Position numbers and translations under genes: made by a program
Shown here: one piece after another, positions 1 through 12,406 of the stretch
Layout of the letters: every line of letters starts with the position of its first letter
How positions within the stretch are numbered: the stretch's first letter is position 1
Notes under the pieces: model-generated
Told to the model about the DNA's origin: nothing
What the model saw: only the letters and a program-made list of their open reading frames with translations
Databases searched by the model: none
From: Zonotrichia leucophrys gambelii
Taxonomy: Eukaryota; Chordata; Aves; Passeriformes; Passerellidae
DNA length: 64,000 nt
Direction: 5' to 3'
Assembly: GCF_028769735.1 (NCBI RefSeq)
Contig: NC_088177.1
Coordinates: 14,820,599-14,884,598 of the forward strand

Positions 1-221
1 AATATGTAAAAGAGAGGCCCCTGGAAGCATCTTTTCAAATATGCTCTTCTGAAATTTTATGTGGAGTTCAAAAGACACATAGAGTTTCACAGCCAAATCC
101 TCTGGCCTGACATTTCTACAGCAAGCTTTGTGCAAATCAGCCAAGTCACACAATCGTATTGCAGTTTGGAGGATCTTTACATGGTAATTAATTCCTAGGA
201 AATTCCACTTTTCTCACTGCC

Positions 222-440
222 TCACAGATCCAGCTAGGCTGGATAATACCTTTGAGATCATTGACTCAAACCTCTTACCAGTCACAACCTTGTCAATGAG
301 ACCAGGGCACTGAGTGCCACATCCAAGCTTTCCTTGAACACCTCCAGGGACAGTGACTCCACCCCCTCCCTGGGCAGCCCATTCCAATATCTAATCACTC
401 CTTCTGCGAGAAAGTTCTTCCCCATGCCCAACCTCCTTCA
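222..440 (-). mobile_element. CR1 LINE 3'-end fragment (truncated)
   Basis: The plus strand reads as the reverse complement of a CR1 3' end. Recognisable blocks, in order, are a 'tcacagatcc...ggata' start, 'gagatcattgactcaaacc', 'agtgccacatccaagc', 'gaacacctccaggga', 'gtgactccacccc', 'tccctgggcagcccattcca' and 'cttctgcgagaaagttcttc'. These correspond to the familiar untranslated 3' segment of avian CR1 non-LTR retrotransposons, in the same order and spacing, with scattered substitutions typical of an old copy. The element's 3' end lies at the left, and it is truncated at its 5' side near 440, as nearly all CR1 copies are. No reverse-transcriptase coding remains, so it is inert. Exact ends are approximate because target-site duplications are not evident. 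Confidence 0.88.
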
Positions 441-3400
441 CTATCAGTGACACAAACCTGCAGCAAATATGATTGTTACCTGTAACTAAAACAGTTGATT
501 GAGCCAGGGTGCAAGTGGTGCTGCTGTGTTTTTCAGTCCAGGTGTCTTGTATTTGTTTTCCAGCGCCGTTATGAACCAGTGTGAGGCTGGCTCCTAACAT
601 GTTAGAGTATGTTAAATAAAATTAATGTCCAATATTTTAGGCAACATTATTTTGAAGGGAAAATTTTAGCGTACTCTTAAGGTGATCCTCTTCAGTTTCT
701 GAAGATCTTCAATTCTGAAGATCATTGCTGTGGGTTGTTTTGTATTTCAGGGCTTCTGCCTTTATTTAGGACTTTGTTGGTAAATACACTTTTTCGATGA
801 AGTCTAAACCTAATGTCAATCTTTTACATAACTTTGCAGCAAGCCAGGTCAAAACCCTGCCTGTCCTTGACCTCCAGTATGCTGTGGATCTCCAAGAAGT
901 GAGGTAATTCAATTTCTAGGCCAAATAAGATAAGATTAATATATGAACTGGTCCAGCTTCATGAATTATCTTGCATTAAATACTCTAGGAGTTTGGGATA
1001 TTTGTTTTTAACTTATTTTCCTGCAATGTTCTTTTTGCAAAGTACTAAATTAATAAGACTTAAATTTTCTGTGAATTGTTTGACAGCAGTAGTGTAATGC
1101 CTATTTTTAATTAAAATCTCCCTCTTCTTTCTTGCATACAATAAGCAGTGATATATAAATACACATCTTTTTCTTCTGTATCATGCCAAGTCTGTTTTAC
1201 ATAATTCCTGATGTCATGTTTGATAACAACACCTAGATGCACTGTCATTTGCTGTTCACCTTTTGGTGAAACCCTTCTATCACTTGAAAAACAGGCACTA
1301 CAACACTAATAATTAAAAGCATTTTCTATGCATTTCCATTCTTTCCCTGAAACATTGAAACAAATTTAAAGCATGGGAGTGGGATACAATGTTGTTTGGG
1401 GATTTTTTAGGTAAAGAAATTTTCTTTTAGCTAAAGAAATTCCTCTGTGTAGCAATATCCTGCCTGTGTTTCTTCAGCAGGGGAAAATCTCACTTTGGGG
1501 TATAGGTTACATCCAGCTCATGGTAAACTCTTGCACAAACTGGTTTTGTCTGCTGATGTTTAGGCATGAGTTAAACATCACACTGAGAACTGTCTTGCTG
1601 TAATTTTAATGGGTGTTACTCTGTCTTGCTTTACAAAGAAAGATTTCAGTCTCCACACAGCAGAAATACAGCAATGGAAAATGCAGAGGAGTGAAAAGTT
1701 GACTTATTTTCAATTTAAATTAACTCTAATTCACATCTTTCAGGAGCTGCATTTTTTATGTCTGTTGGTTGCAACACTAAAAGAATAATAATTTTGTCCA
1801 CCTCAATAAAGAAAAAAAGATAAAACTGTTACCATCATCCACTAAGAAGTTGCAAAATCTGAATTTTTTCTTATGGATCAGATGTCTAAAGCAAGTGCCA
1901 TGAGCACAGATGTCTTTGTAAGGTATTTCCTAACAAGGAAAATAGCCAAGGGACAGAAGGTTATATGTCAGCAATCCAAGTAATGAAGTATTCTTAGGTA
2001 TAGTGAGAATAATGCAGCCAAGAAAAAAGAACTTGTACCAAAAAGATGCAGTTTCTTTAGCTGGGAGAAAATAAATTTACAATATTGTGTTCACGTAACG
2101 TTCTGGCCGAATTCGTTGCATGAAATGAAAATGCCAAAACTAAGTCATAGATTGCATATATCACTTGAAAAATTAGACTAAAAATGCCTATTTTGTTTTA
2201 ATATCCCTAAAGTGATTTCTAAACTTAAGCTAATCTGTGGCAAAATAGCAGTCTGCAGTTTTGATATCACTGAAAGGTAAGAGTCAAAAATTGCTTATAT
2301 ACAGTTATCCCTTTAGTTCAATTGCTAAAAGGGTGGCATTTAGAGTAGAAAAGTTTGATTTTTTTGTTTGCTGATAAAACTGGAAGGCATACTAAAATTG
2401 CAATTTTTTTTTCTTTATACTCTGATTTTCTGTGTTATTTTAGACTGAGAAATTCTTTAGAGCTGATTCTTTAGATGCATGCAAGATAACAGTGAACAGG
2501 AATGCCATATCTCATTTCTGGGGGAAGTAGTAGTAAGTAATAAGAGTTACAAACTATGCAAAAAAAGTCAAATTATGTCCAAACAAGAGTCAGAATTGTC
2601 CTGTAAGCTAAAGAAGATGCTGTAGTGCTGTCCTATTCCAGAAATATCAAATCATCAGAATATAAGGAAAATAGTTTGTGTATCTGGTGTGGGAAGAGAT
2701 AGGTAAAAGATGGAAGGAAAACAAACAGGGGACTACTGAACTCTTAACAGTAAATCTCCAGGATTTGCCATGTGTTGTGTGGAGTATGGATTTTACTACT
2801 ATGAGGTCTTTTTGTAAAATGTAAGAACTGGGACATAATACAACTTTAGCACACATTGCTTTTTTTGTCATTGTTTGGGGGATGGGGAGTTGGTTGCTTG
2901 GGGGTTTATTTTGAATCGATTTTTTAAATTGGAAAAAGTAGAGCATATCTCCACTGCAGTGTAGTTATCCCACATAAATTTCCCTGCTCTTGGTTCAACT
3001 GACAGACTGCTAGAATATGGCAGTTAAATTTTAAGGCGAAAATGTTCTCTACTCCACATGAATATGGTTTGATGTCGTGGAAACAGGGAGTAATTTGACT
3101 GAATCATTCTGAATAATAAAAGTACAGTTAACACATGAAAAAGTAGAATGTGAAGAGACACTGACCATTTTAAAAATTAATCAAATAATTAAATGTTAAG
3201 ATTCCAATTGAATCAGCCATGAATATAAATATTTAGTAGGTATCTCTTGATTCTCCATGACTCTTTAAGAATATTTTCTTAAAGCCAGCCTCCCCTGCCC
3301 TCTTATATTCCATCTCTTTAGCCGTCTCCATGCCAAATCCACAGCCTGGTGCTGGGACAATTAAGGAAGCAATGGAATAGAAGGTCCTTACTTCATTCTT

Positions 3401-5431
3401 TTGCTGTGCTGCTTTTTAGTGCTGGTACCTAGTTTTTCCTTTTAAAAGTCTGTTCTCAATGCATGGCTTAGCTGTGGAGGAGAGCTGGGCAGACAGACTT
3501 GTCGGGAACTCTCTTTTTATGTGTACAGTCATTCAAATGCAAACATCTTCTGGGTCTGGCCCCAGCCTGTAGCCTAGATAATGGAATAAGTGATTTTTGC
3601 TTCTAAGAATGAGACACACTGGTTTTCCAGTTGCAAACGTGTTTTACAGTCAAAAGATCTATTGACCAAGTAAAAAGTCACTGAAAATTGTGACATTTTA
3701 TAGAAGGCCTATAGATAATGGCCTATGCTATTTGGAAGTGTTCTTTTTAATCACAGCCAAGCAATTTTACTGCAGAAGTGTTGCATCTTAATGTGTCATT
3801 AAAATGTGGGGTTAATCTGAGATTTTTACAGCATTAAATACTGCAGTGACCTGTTTCTCAAATACATAACTGGGTGTGCTATGGGTAATTTCCTATACAT
3901 GACATTTCTAAAGTTGCTCTTTCCATCACCAAGGCACAGTTACACAAATGTAATTTTTTTGCCCTTAGTGTAGCATTAGGCAGTGTAAGGTGGAGCTGTG
4001 CAAGGTCTCTAAGTGAAAAAATTCCAGTATGTAACCTTTCCTTCATAAGTGCTCTTTATTGTCAGTGTTGCAGGGTTTTTTGGTTTTCTATGCTCCAGGT
4101 TTCATTCAATTATGTATTTAAGTGAGGTTGCTCCTCAATCTACAGAACTGAAAAAGCAGTTGAAAAAGAGGTACTAGGGCTGTGATCTTGGCAGCAGTAA
4201 ATACCTGGTTATTCCAGAGAAAATTGGAGAGGAAACTTTAAGGAGTCACTGCCAGTTCCTAGAGCTGGGCCTAGCTGAGCTCTGCTTTTACTTTCACATA
4301 CATTGATATAACTTTGGGTTGGCTCTAGCATGTATAACAGGGAACATTCTCCAAAAACCATCTGGTCATTTCAGACAGTCTGTACACACTATACTTAGCC
4401 TTTCTTTGCCCCTGGGGTTGTAGCATAGCACTGGTATATTGCAGGAATTTTCCAGAGGCAGCTTTAGGAAAATCTTGTTAAGGCAGGGGGTCTTGATGCC
4501 CCAAAGTGGCACAAAACTGTGTGGGACAAAGTCCTTCCTGAAATGTTTTCACAGCATAGACTGCTCTTTGCATTGTGGACACAGCACACAGTCTGTGTCA
4601 AGTTTGCAGTGTTATTTCTTCAGTGCAGGGTTTCAAGCTTGCAAAACATTTCTGGATGCTGTCAGCTGAAATTTGGATTCTGTAATGCCTTTGGCCAGGG
4701 CTTGTATACACAGGGAAGATGTTTTTGGAGCTCAAAACACATGCGTGGAGCTCCACCAAGATGAATCAGCAGCTCAGGAAACTTAGTACATCTTTTTGAA
4801 GCCAATTTTTTTCTTTTTTAAATCTTATTTCTTTTTGACAAGTACTGGCGTAGTACTGAGCTTTTTCCGTAAACCAAATTCTTGCCCTGACAAAGATTTG
4901 ACCGTTTCTGAACAAATTTATGGGATGGTCAGAAGAACAGGGTTGCCATGGGTGTGTTCTGACCAAAATGCAATACTTGAATCTATAGTACAAAATATAC
5001 AGAACATAGAGGAAGGGGTGTGAATGCTCTCTAGTATATAAGAGAGAGAAGGAGCGTTATAGGAGAAGCCTGTACTCTTGTACTCTTAGCAGGCTCATAG
5101 AAATCAATTTTTATCTGGCTTACTAATAGGTATTGAACTGTACATAATCTTGTTAGGTATATTTGGGTATTAGGATAAGGATGGCATGGATGTGCTTCAT
5201 TGCACCACCAGAAGTTAATTTTCTATGTATTTCAGCTAAACTGTCTCATGTTTTCACTAAAGGCAATGATGGGGGAAGGAGGTCTGTGTGCATTAATTTC
5301 CCACTTAACCAGTACTTGATTATTTCACTACTTCACTGAGTTTATTATCCCCTGAAGACAGAAATCTTTCTGACTGATGCTGCAGTATGTTCCACAGTTA
5401 TGCCTCCTTCTTCATACAAATCCAGAAATCC
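441..5431. other. Unannotated AT-rich DNA
   Basis: No gene is recognised. Short open frames on both strands are incidental. A 17-bp unit recurs with one mismatch at 1405-1421 and 1425-1441, and 'ttctgaagatc' recurs at 697-707 and 713-723. Three G-tracts at 2877-2903 are too widely spaced to make a standard quadruplex. A TATATAAG string near 5034 has no supporting promoter context. Confidence 0.7.
1405..1441. repeat. 17-bp micro-duplication
   Basis: 'ttttaggtaaagaaatt' at 1405-1421 is repeated at 1425-1441 with a single g-to-c change, giving a 20-bp period. This looks like a short tandem duplication from replication slippage. No function is implied. Confidence 0.75.
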
Positions 5432-5475
5432 ATTTCATATCCTCTTTAATATTGAATATTTGCAGGATATGAAAT
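5432..5475. repeat. 12-bp perfect inverted repeat (stem-loop)
   Basis: The arm 'atttcatatcct' at 5432-5443 is matched by its exact reverse complement 'aggatatgaaat' at 5464-5475. The 20-nt spacer contains a second near-palindrome (aatatt-g-aatatt). The structure could form a 44-nt hairpin or cruciform. It is shorter than a normal pre-microRNA, and pairing does not continue beyond the arms. An AT-rich inverted repeat of this size can arise by chance. Confidence 0.7.
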
Positions 5476-8400
5476 ATTGTATTGCTCTTCTGATGCTATT
5501 TCACAGCAGGAAAAATATCCATGTGCATTTAGGTGTGGAAGAAGTACAGTTTTCACACTTTGGTCTGCTTTGCTGGATAAGAGGATGGCGTTGCTCCAGG
5601 GTGGGGGAAAACCAACATGAAATATTTTTTGGAGCTTCATGCTTCAGCAGATTCTGCTATTCAGGGCCAATGAATAAATGGAAATTAGTTAATGGGAATG
5701 AATGAATGAAAGAACAGGTAGCAAAAGATCTGTATTTCTGAGGCTGCATTGCCCTTACCTTGCAACACAGTTGCAGGTCCTCTGTGAAAACTTTCATAAG
5801 CAGTGAGGTCTTATTTCAATTTTTCTATTTGCAGTAGTAGTAATTTCCAGGTGCCAGAGTCTTCTCCACTGGTTCCTGTTTCTAATGCTGTCTGTGTCTC
5901 CTCAGTTGCTGCAGTAATGCATTGATAGAATAAGGTAACTGTAGTCTAGAACAAACAAGGTGTGTCATCAGTGGAACACTGCTCCCTTCCCCATCTCCTT
6001 GTTCCAAAGTTTGGGGTTTTAATCTCTGATCATCCCACACAATTTCAAACTGAATGTCTTCCAATAATGGATGGTATTTTCTTCATCCTTATGACAACAC
6101 ATAATCCTTTAGGTGTGAAAAGCTGTGTTATCAACCCAAAAATTGGGTTAATTTTTGCCCTGCATCCACCCCACAAAAATAAAAAAGGTTTCCCATCATA
6201 GAAAATTAGGTGTGAGAGAGAACAATTGAATAAAATAAAAGTTTCAGAGAGAAGGAGGAGTTGTGTTATTCTCTCATCTCTTATCTTGCTTATGGAACTT
6301 TCTTGTTTACAAGATCCAATCAGTGAGAAAAAAAACAATCCAAAGTAAGAAAAGATGATAGGGTAGAACAAAAAATATTATTTCTAGATAGCAAATGCCT
6401 CAGTGCCATTTTTCTTGCTTTCATTAAATATTTCCTGCCCAAGAAAGGAGAAATTAAAATCTGTCAAAATCAGCAGTTTTACTAAAAATTAATTGTTTTC
6501 CCCTCCTGTCCCATGTTGCCTGCTTTCACTGCCAAATGACACATGCCAGCACATTCTAAATGATCTGGAAATAAAGAGAGATTGCTGTTTTCTAGAAGAA
6601 ATTCTTGCTAACTTTCAAATGACATATTTTAAATGTGGAAATTAATAACCCAAACAATGCCAGCAGAATGCATTGCAAGGCAAGCAACCCTTCAGAGTGG
6701 GTGAATATTCAACTAAATCCTCATTCAAAACTTAATGACCTCTAGAGCAAGTTGAGCCATGTGTCCTTCCAGAATTAGCAGGCAAATGAGCGCTGAGTGG
6801 CGTGACCTGAGCTGGCACCTGCCTTTATTTTCATTCACAGAAGTGAGAAACCACTCAAAAGGAAATCTATTCAAAAAATACACACAAGTGAATTAATTCC
6901 TCTACCCACCTCTGCTCTGACGATGAATAGTCCAGTATGCTGAATTCAAAGGGGAACTTCCACATCATCTGCCAAAATTGAAGTAAAAAACCACTAAATT
7001 TTATGGCTTTAGCAAGACTTCCCAGATTACTATAGAATACCCATAAACTCTGGGCAAACACTCAGCTGAGCAGCTGAAGTTCCTATCAAGTACTTTGTTA
7101 TTGCCTTTTACAAGTGCTCCATGTTATTGCCTGTCATTTACCATTCTCTTCTTATCCCATCCTATGAAAGGGAATTCTCTGAGGATAAAGCAGCTTAACT
7201 AATGAATCTCAACAAAGTAAAAGCCAATTGACATGTGCTCAAGTTTTCAAGATGATCTATAGTGATTTAATTATAGGTGGCAATTTCCAGGAAAAGGTAG
7301 CATGTAATTTCAGGATAAAAATAGTGCTAAGTTCTTCCAGGAATTTTCAATCAATCTACAGTTTACTGTTCCCTTTCCTATTCAAAAATCTTGGGAAGAA
7401 TTACTTCATGTTACAGACACTTAAGTGATTCAGGTGGTAGAACACATCCATTTACTTCTGCCTTAAAGCTGACTAGCAATATTTTTCCCACCTGTGCTTG
7501 CTTTTCTCTTTCCTGTGATATTCTCACATTCTTGGGTTTGTTGTTTTTTGGGGTTTTTTTTTGTGTATTCTTGCACTTGTGTGTGACTTAGAACCATAGA
7601 GAAAAATTAGCAGTATTTTATGAGAATGCGAAATACAGCTATGCTGGAAGAGAATGATTTATTAGCTTGCAGTCCTGATTAAATCACTTACATGTTAAAT
7701 AAAGACATTTGCCTCACCTGCATTTGTATGTCTGTTGTGGGCCCTCAGTGTTCTCTAGGTTTAGTTTTGACTTGTAGTGCTGCATCTGATTGAAAATTCA
7801 TTGTACCATGGCCTGTGTTTCAGGCTAATTCAAGATATTGCCTATACTTCTTCTACATTAGACGTTTGCAATATCCCACTGTGAAAATTCCTTGACTTGG
7901 TAATATCCTGCATGAAGTTCTTCATAACTAAATTTTTATATAGTCTCTGATTTTGATTTAAAAAGTGATAAAAAGATTCAAAGAAACTTCCAGCTGTGCC
8001 AAAGGGAAAAATATGAATGTTCTCATAAATGTTACATGAGCACTTCTATAGGTGAAAAGAAAAAGTACATAAAGAGGACAAAAATATAGTTTTAATAAAG
8101 GCTCCCTGACATTCTATCTTCATACTTTCTCTCAAAGCTATCAAAAAATAACTTGCAATGCTAAAAAACTGAAAAAACTCAGAGTGCATTCGGAAGCCCC
8201 TACTTTGGGCTGTAAAATTTAGCATCCTGAGTAAAAATAGTTGAGCTCAACAAAATGAATGGTTTTAGTGCCTAGGAACTACCCAAACAGCAGGGAGGAA
8301 ACAGACTCAGCTTCCTAAGGATTATCTCCCACTTCCTATTTCTTGCTTTCTGGGATACCAAATGCTTTGGTAACAGAGTCATTCAAAATATTCTTAGAAA

Positions 8401-11400
8401 GAACTAAGTCCTGTTTGTGTCTTCAGCTGTTCTCCTATCATATTTGCTACATGTATTTGTTCACTGATGTCTCTTTAAAGTCACTTAATATAAAGAAAAT
8501 GAAAGATACTGAACAAACAGCAGTAAATATGTCATCCCTTAAGGACTGGATGTTATTCTAACCCAGGTGCTATGTGTTTAGGTAACCTGACAAACGGATC
8601 TCTTGATTTCAGTGACTGTAGATTTCAGGTATGAACTGTAAATATTTTCATGTGATTTCATGGACTGTTACACAGATTATGTTCGGGTTTTTTTCCTTCA
8701 AATCATAGTTAGGAAATGTAAGGCAAGGTGAATTCTGGAATGCACTGAATAGCACTGAGTTTGTCCATACCAAATTGTAATCATAGTATTGACGGCATGG
8801 TTCTTTAATATTTTAGGAGGGTTTATTAGCAGTGGATTCAGTACAAAGTTGTTGAGGGGAAGTGCAGCTAGAACACAAAGTGGAGGTTGAAAATAACCAG
8901 GGGGTGCATCTCTCCTGCTTCAGGTTATTTCAGCTCAAATGGCATAAAACTGAGTAAAGCCATGATCAGTAGTTTTTAGAACAGACACACATCTGATAAC
9001 AGGCCATGCTAAATCTCTGCAGGATCTTTTCCAAAGTCAGCTTATCTGAAAGCTCTACCTTAAATCAGGCCTGCAGGTCCTAAGAGAAGGCTTGAATAGA
9101 TTTCCTTTTTCAGAGAGACTTTTCTGAGGGTAGCTTATCTTCTGTTGTCATAATCCTTACTCCTTAATTTAGGAAGTAATTTGGAATAGCTAAGTAGACC
9201 ATGTGCTCTTCTGCTCAAGTTCAGAGTTTGTATGAAACCCAATTGGGATTTTCTCAGCTGTATAATTTATCTGGTAGAGTGCCTATAAAAATATTCTCAA
9301 AACAGGCTCATATAAGTGCCCTTAGCCAAAACCTTTCCAAAGAAAATCTTATTAGCCTGTCTCTAATGAAGGAGGGCAAGCCATAAAGTGGTATCTCTCT
9401 TTCCAAGGCATTTTCTGCCTAAAAGCAGTAAATTTGAGTCCTGGCCCTTGTGGCTAGCTATGTGCAGAAGTGGACCTGCATGGTGTGCTGTCCTCTCACA
9501 GATCCACACTGCAGCTCCCTTTTTTCCCCCCAAGCCCTTTCTCATGAAGCGGTCATGGATAGCAGTGCAAAGGAGACAATGTATTTTATCTGTGTAGAGT
9601 TAGGTGTGATTTGAGCTCTGGAAGGACTTGTGGGGATGCTGTAAGGCTGGAGGGGAAGCATGAAGGCTGTCAGAATGCCTTCCATGGGCGTGTTGATATA
9701 TCTATCATAGCAGGACAGGATGCATTTAGCCAGGAAAAGTAAGGCTCCATCAACATTGAAAAAGTGTTTCGTTTATGATGACAGAAGATTTCCTTTGGGT
9801 TTCCTTCATGGCAAGAAATTATATGAAAATGGAAATTACTGCAGGTTCAAGTGCCTTGCCAGTCTAGCTACATCAATTACAGGTTCAGTTTTTTTCTTTA
9901 CCATGTCCCTGTTGCATTTAAGTAAATAAAACTTTGCTTATGTGATGGAGTTGAAGTCACAAAAGGAAACAGGTAATGAAGCAGGACACTGAACACAGCA
10001 TGTGTTGCTCACCCTCAACCTACTCACTGGTGCAGCAAAGCTGTGCAAGTGTTCTTCAGCTGTTATTGAAACACTGGTGTGCTGTCAAAACTGGTCTGGT
10101 CACAAAAGTCAAACCCAGAACCCTACAGATTGTCCTGAAGAAAATTAATTCCCTCCCAACCACACTCAGTACAGCAAGACAGCAAAAATGTCTGTGCTGT
10201 GAGGAAACTTGGTGGTGGTTTTTAGGTTTAACATCTGGTAGGCAAACCTGGGTACTTAGGACTTCAGTGCTTTAATAAGGATGAAAGCCAGGGTAGGCTT
10301 TTTATTGTTGCTTTTAGAGAAAGAAGAGGGACTATTTTCACATAGTCTCACAATTAATGCTTCTCCCTGATTGCCAGAACTACATTGCTGCAAACCGTGG
10401 TCCTTTGTATCCTGGTTTGAACATTGTAGCAATCAATTCCACTGCAATTGCAGCTTTTCTTTATTAAGTGTTGCAGAACAGTTTCCTCACGAGTATTCCC
10501 CAAAGGCATTTGCATGCATTAATAAACTTTTTTAAATGAGTTTCAGCAGTCTTACCCAGAGTATAGCTACTTTCCTACAGTCTTACAACTAAAAATTGTG
10601 GGGAAAAAAATGAAAACAAACAGACTTCAAGCAAAATTGGAAATAACAAAGGCATGGTTTCTCACACTGGGGTTTAGAGAGAAGTCAGAGACACCAATGT
10701 TCCAGTGATCATGATCACACCACCTTCAGCTTCTAAAAAGCTGCCCTCTTCTATTTAACACTATTCTCTATATTAAGGACCAGCTGTGAACCAGCTGTTA
10801 AAATATCTCTTTCACTATTACAACAGCTGAAATTCATGAAAGTGACTTCTTAGTGCAGTTGCAATTGCTTCCACACAGTGTATGGAACAGGTTAGTCTGA
10901 GGAAAATCTGAAAATATTGCTGATAGTTCAGAATAATGCAGCTTCTGCCTTTACTTCTGATGCTGAAATACATTTCATGTTGCTATAAACAAGCAACATT
11001 CTGCCTTGGGCAGCTTCCATCTTGCTTGGGCACTTCTTGCTTTTTAAAATACAAATGTGCTAAAAACTGTGCCTCAAAGGAAGAATAATCTGTTTTGCAG
11101 TAATGGGAAGGTGCCTGTGTAGTGAAGAATTGTGCATCCGGGAGAGCTCCTGCTCAAAGCAGTTTGTAGGTTACCTGCACAGCAGGTCAGTGGCCAAGAC
11201 AAAGTACTCTCTATTCTGTGGTGATTCAACAATGACCAGCTTTCTTTTTCCTGACTGCCCAAAAAAAAATTTGGAAAAACGGAACCTATGACTTCAGCAG
11301 CTCCCAGAGAGATGTTTACATGTTTGGGAAATCTCGATTTTGTTACCAAGTGCAGCACAGTCTTGTAAATCACTTCCAGGTGACGATTAAGTTTTTTCTC

Positions 11401-12374
11401 CCCTTTTCTGCTACCCAACATCCCTTTTCAATCAATCTCAGTGAATTTATAAATGTATTGACATGTGATTTCATCAGAGGTACCTCTCATATGTTCCACT
11501 GTGGAGATGCTACTGCTTCCCAAAGTTTGTGGTTCGCTTTTGAGGACACAAATAGAATCTCTCTTAGGATGAGGCAGAAGCCAGGCTCAGAGCTGCTGTG
11601 GATGCAGACAAAGCACAGCCAGTGGGAGAGGCACTAAGAGGGTACAGGCATAGAAGATTTGCCAGGTTTCTATGAGACCCAGCTTTCCAAGAAGAGGTGC
11701 TTTTGCTCAGTGACTTGGTCTGGGCTTGTAGCAAGTGTCTTTTTCACATCCATGTGTTGGCACTGCAAAATAAGGCCCCCCATTAATATACCCTTCATTA
11801 AACTCTGAGGAAGACAGACTTTAATATTAAACTTACTTCTTTCAGCAACCTCAAAACTAAAAGTATATTATTTCTATGTTAAAATTGTTAAAATGTTACA
11901 AAATTGTTTTCTGAGGTTGTTTTTGTTTCAAAATTGAGTTTGAAAGAGTCAGCCAATAGTATATCAATATCAGTCCTGTTGGAATACCAGGGACCCCTTA
12001 GTCACTGTCCTGATGTACTAGATTCTGTAACACTAAAGACTGATAATATATAGTAATAAATTATTCTTTTAGAAATTTTTAGGGTTTTTAAGATTCATTG
12101 TATCATTTGCTTCAGTCACCAGCAAAATAATTCACTACTAGGAGGCTCAGAATCAGAGACTCATAATAAGAAACAAGTTATAACACCTGTTCTTTCCAAA
12201 AAGTAAATAAGCTACATTGAATAAGCTGAAATTTATCTCTTGTCAAGATCAGCGTTTATAAAACAGAATGAGACATGACAGGTGATTTAATGTGGATCTT
12301 CAACAATGTATTGTTTCATTTGGTATGTGAAAAAATGTTTTAAATACATAAGTAGTCAGATTTATATCAGTTAA
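5476..12374. other. Unannotated AT-rich DNA
   Basis: I see no gene, RNA gene or transposon here. A 7-bp inverted repeat (aacccaa / ttgggtt) lies at 6133-6149. T-rich low-complexity sequence with G runs occurs at about 7531-7563. The longest open frames (minus strand 6045-6371 and 11074-11421; plus strand 9976-10275) match nothing I know and are within chance length. Confidence 0.65.
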
Positions 12375-12406
12375 AACTAACTATAGTTATAACTAACTAT
12401 AATTAA
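12375..12406. repeat. 16-bp tandem duplication
   Basis: 'aactaactatagttat' at 12375-12390 is followed at once by the similar 'aactaactataattaa' at 12391-12406. The first 11 bases of each copy are identical. This is a simple AT-rich tandem duplication. Confidence 0.75.
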
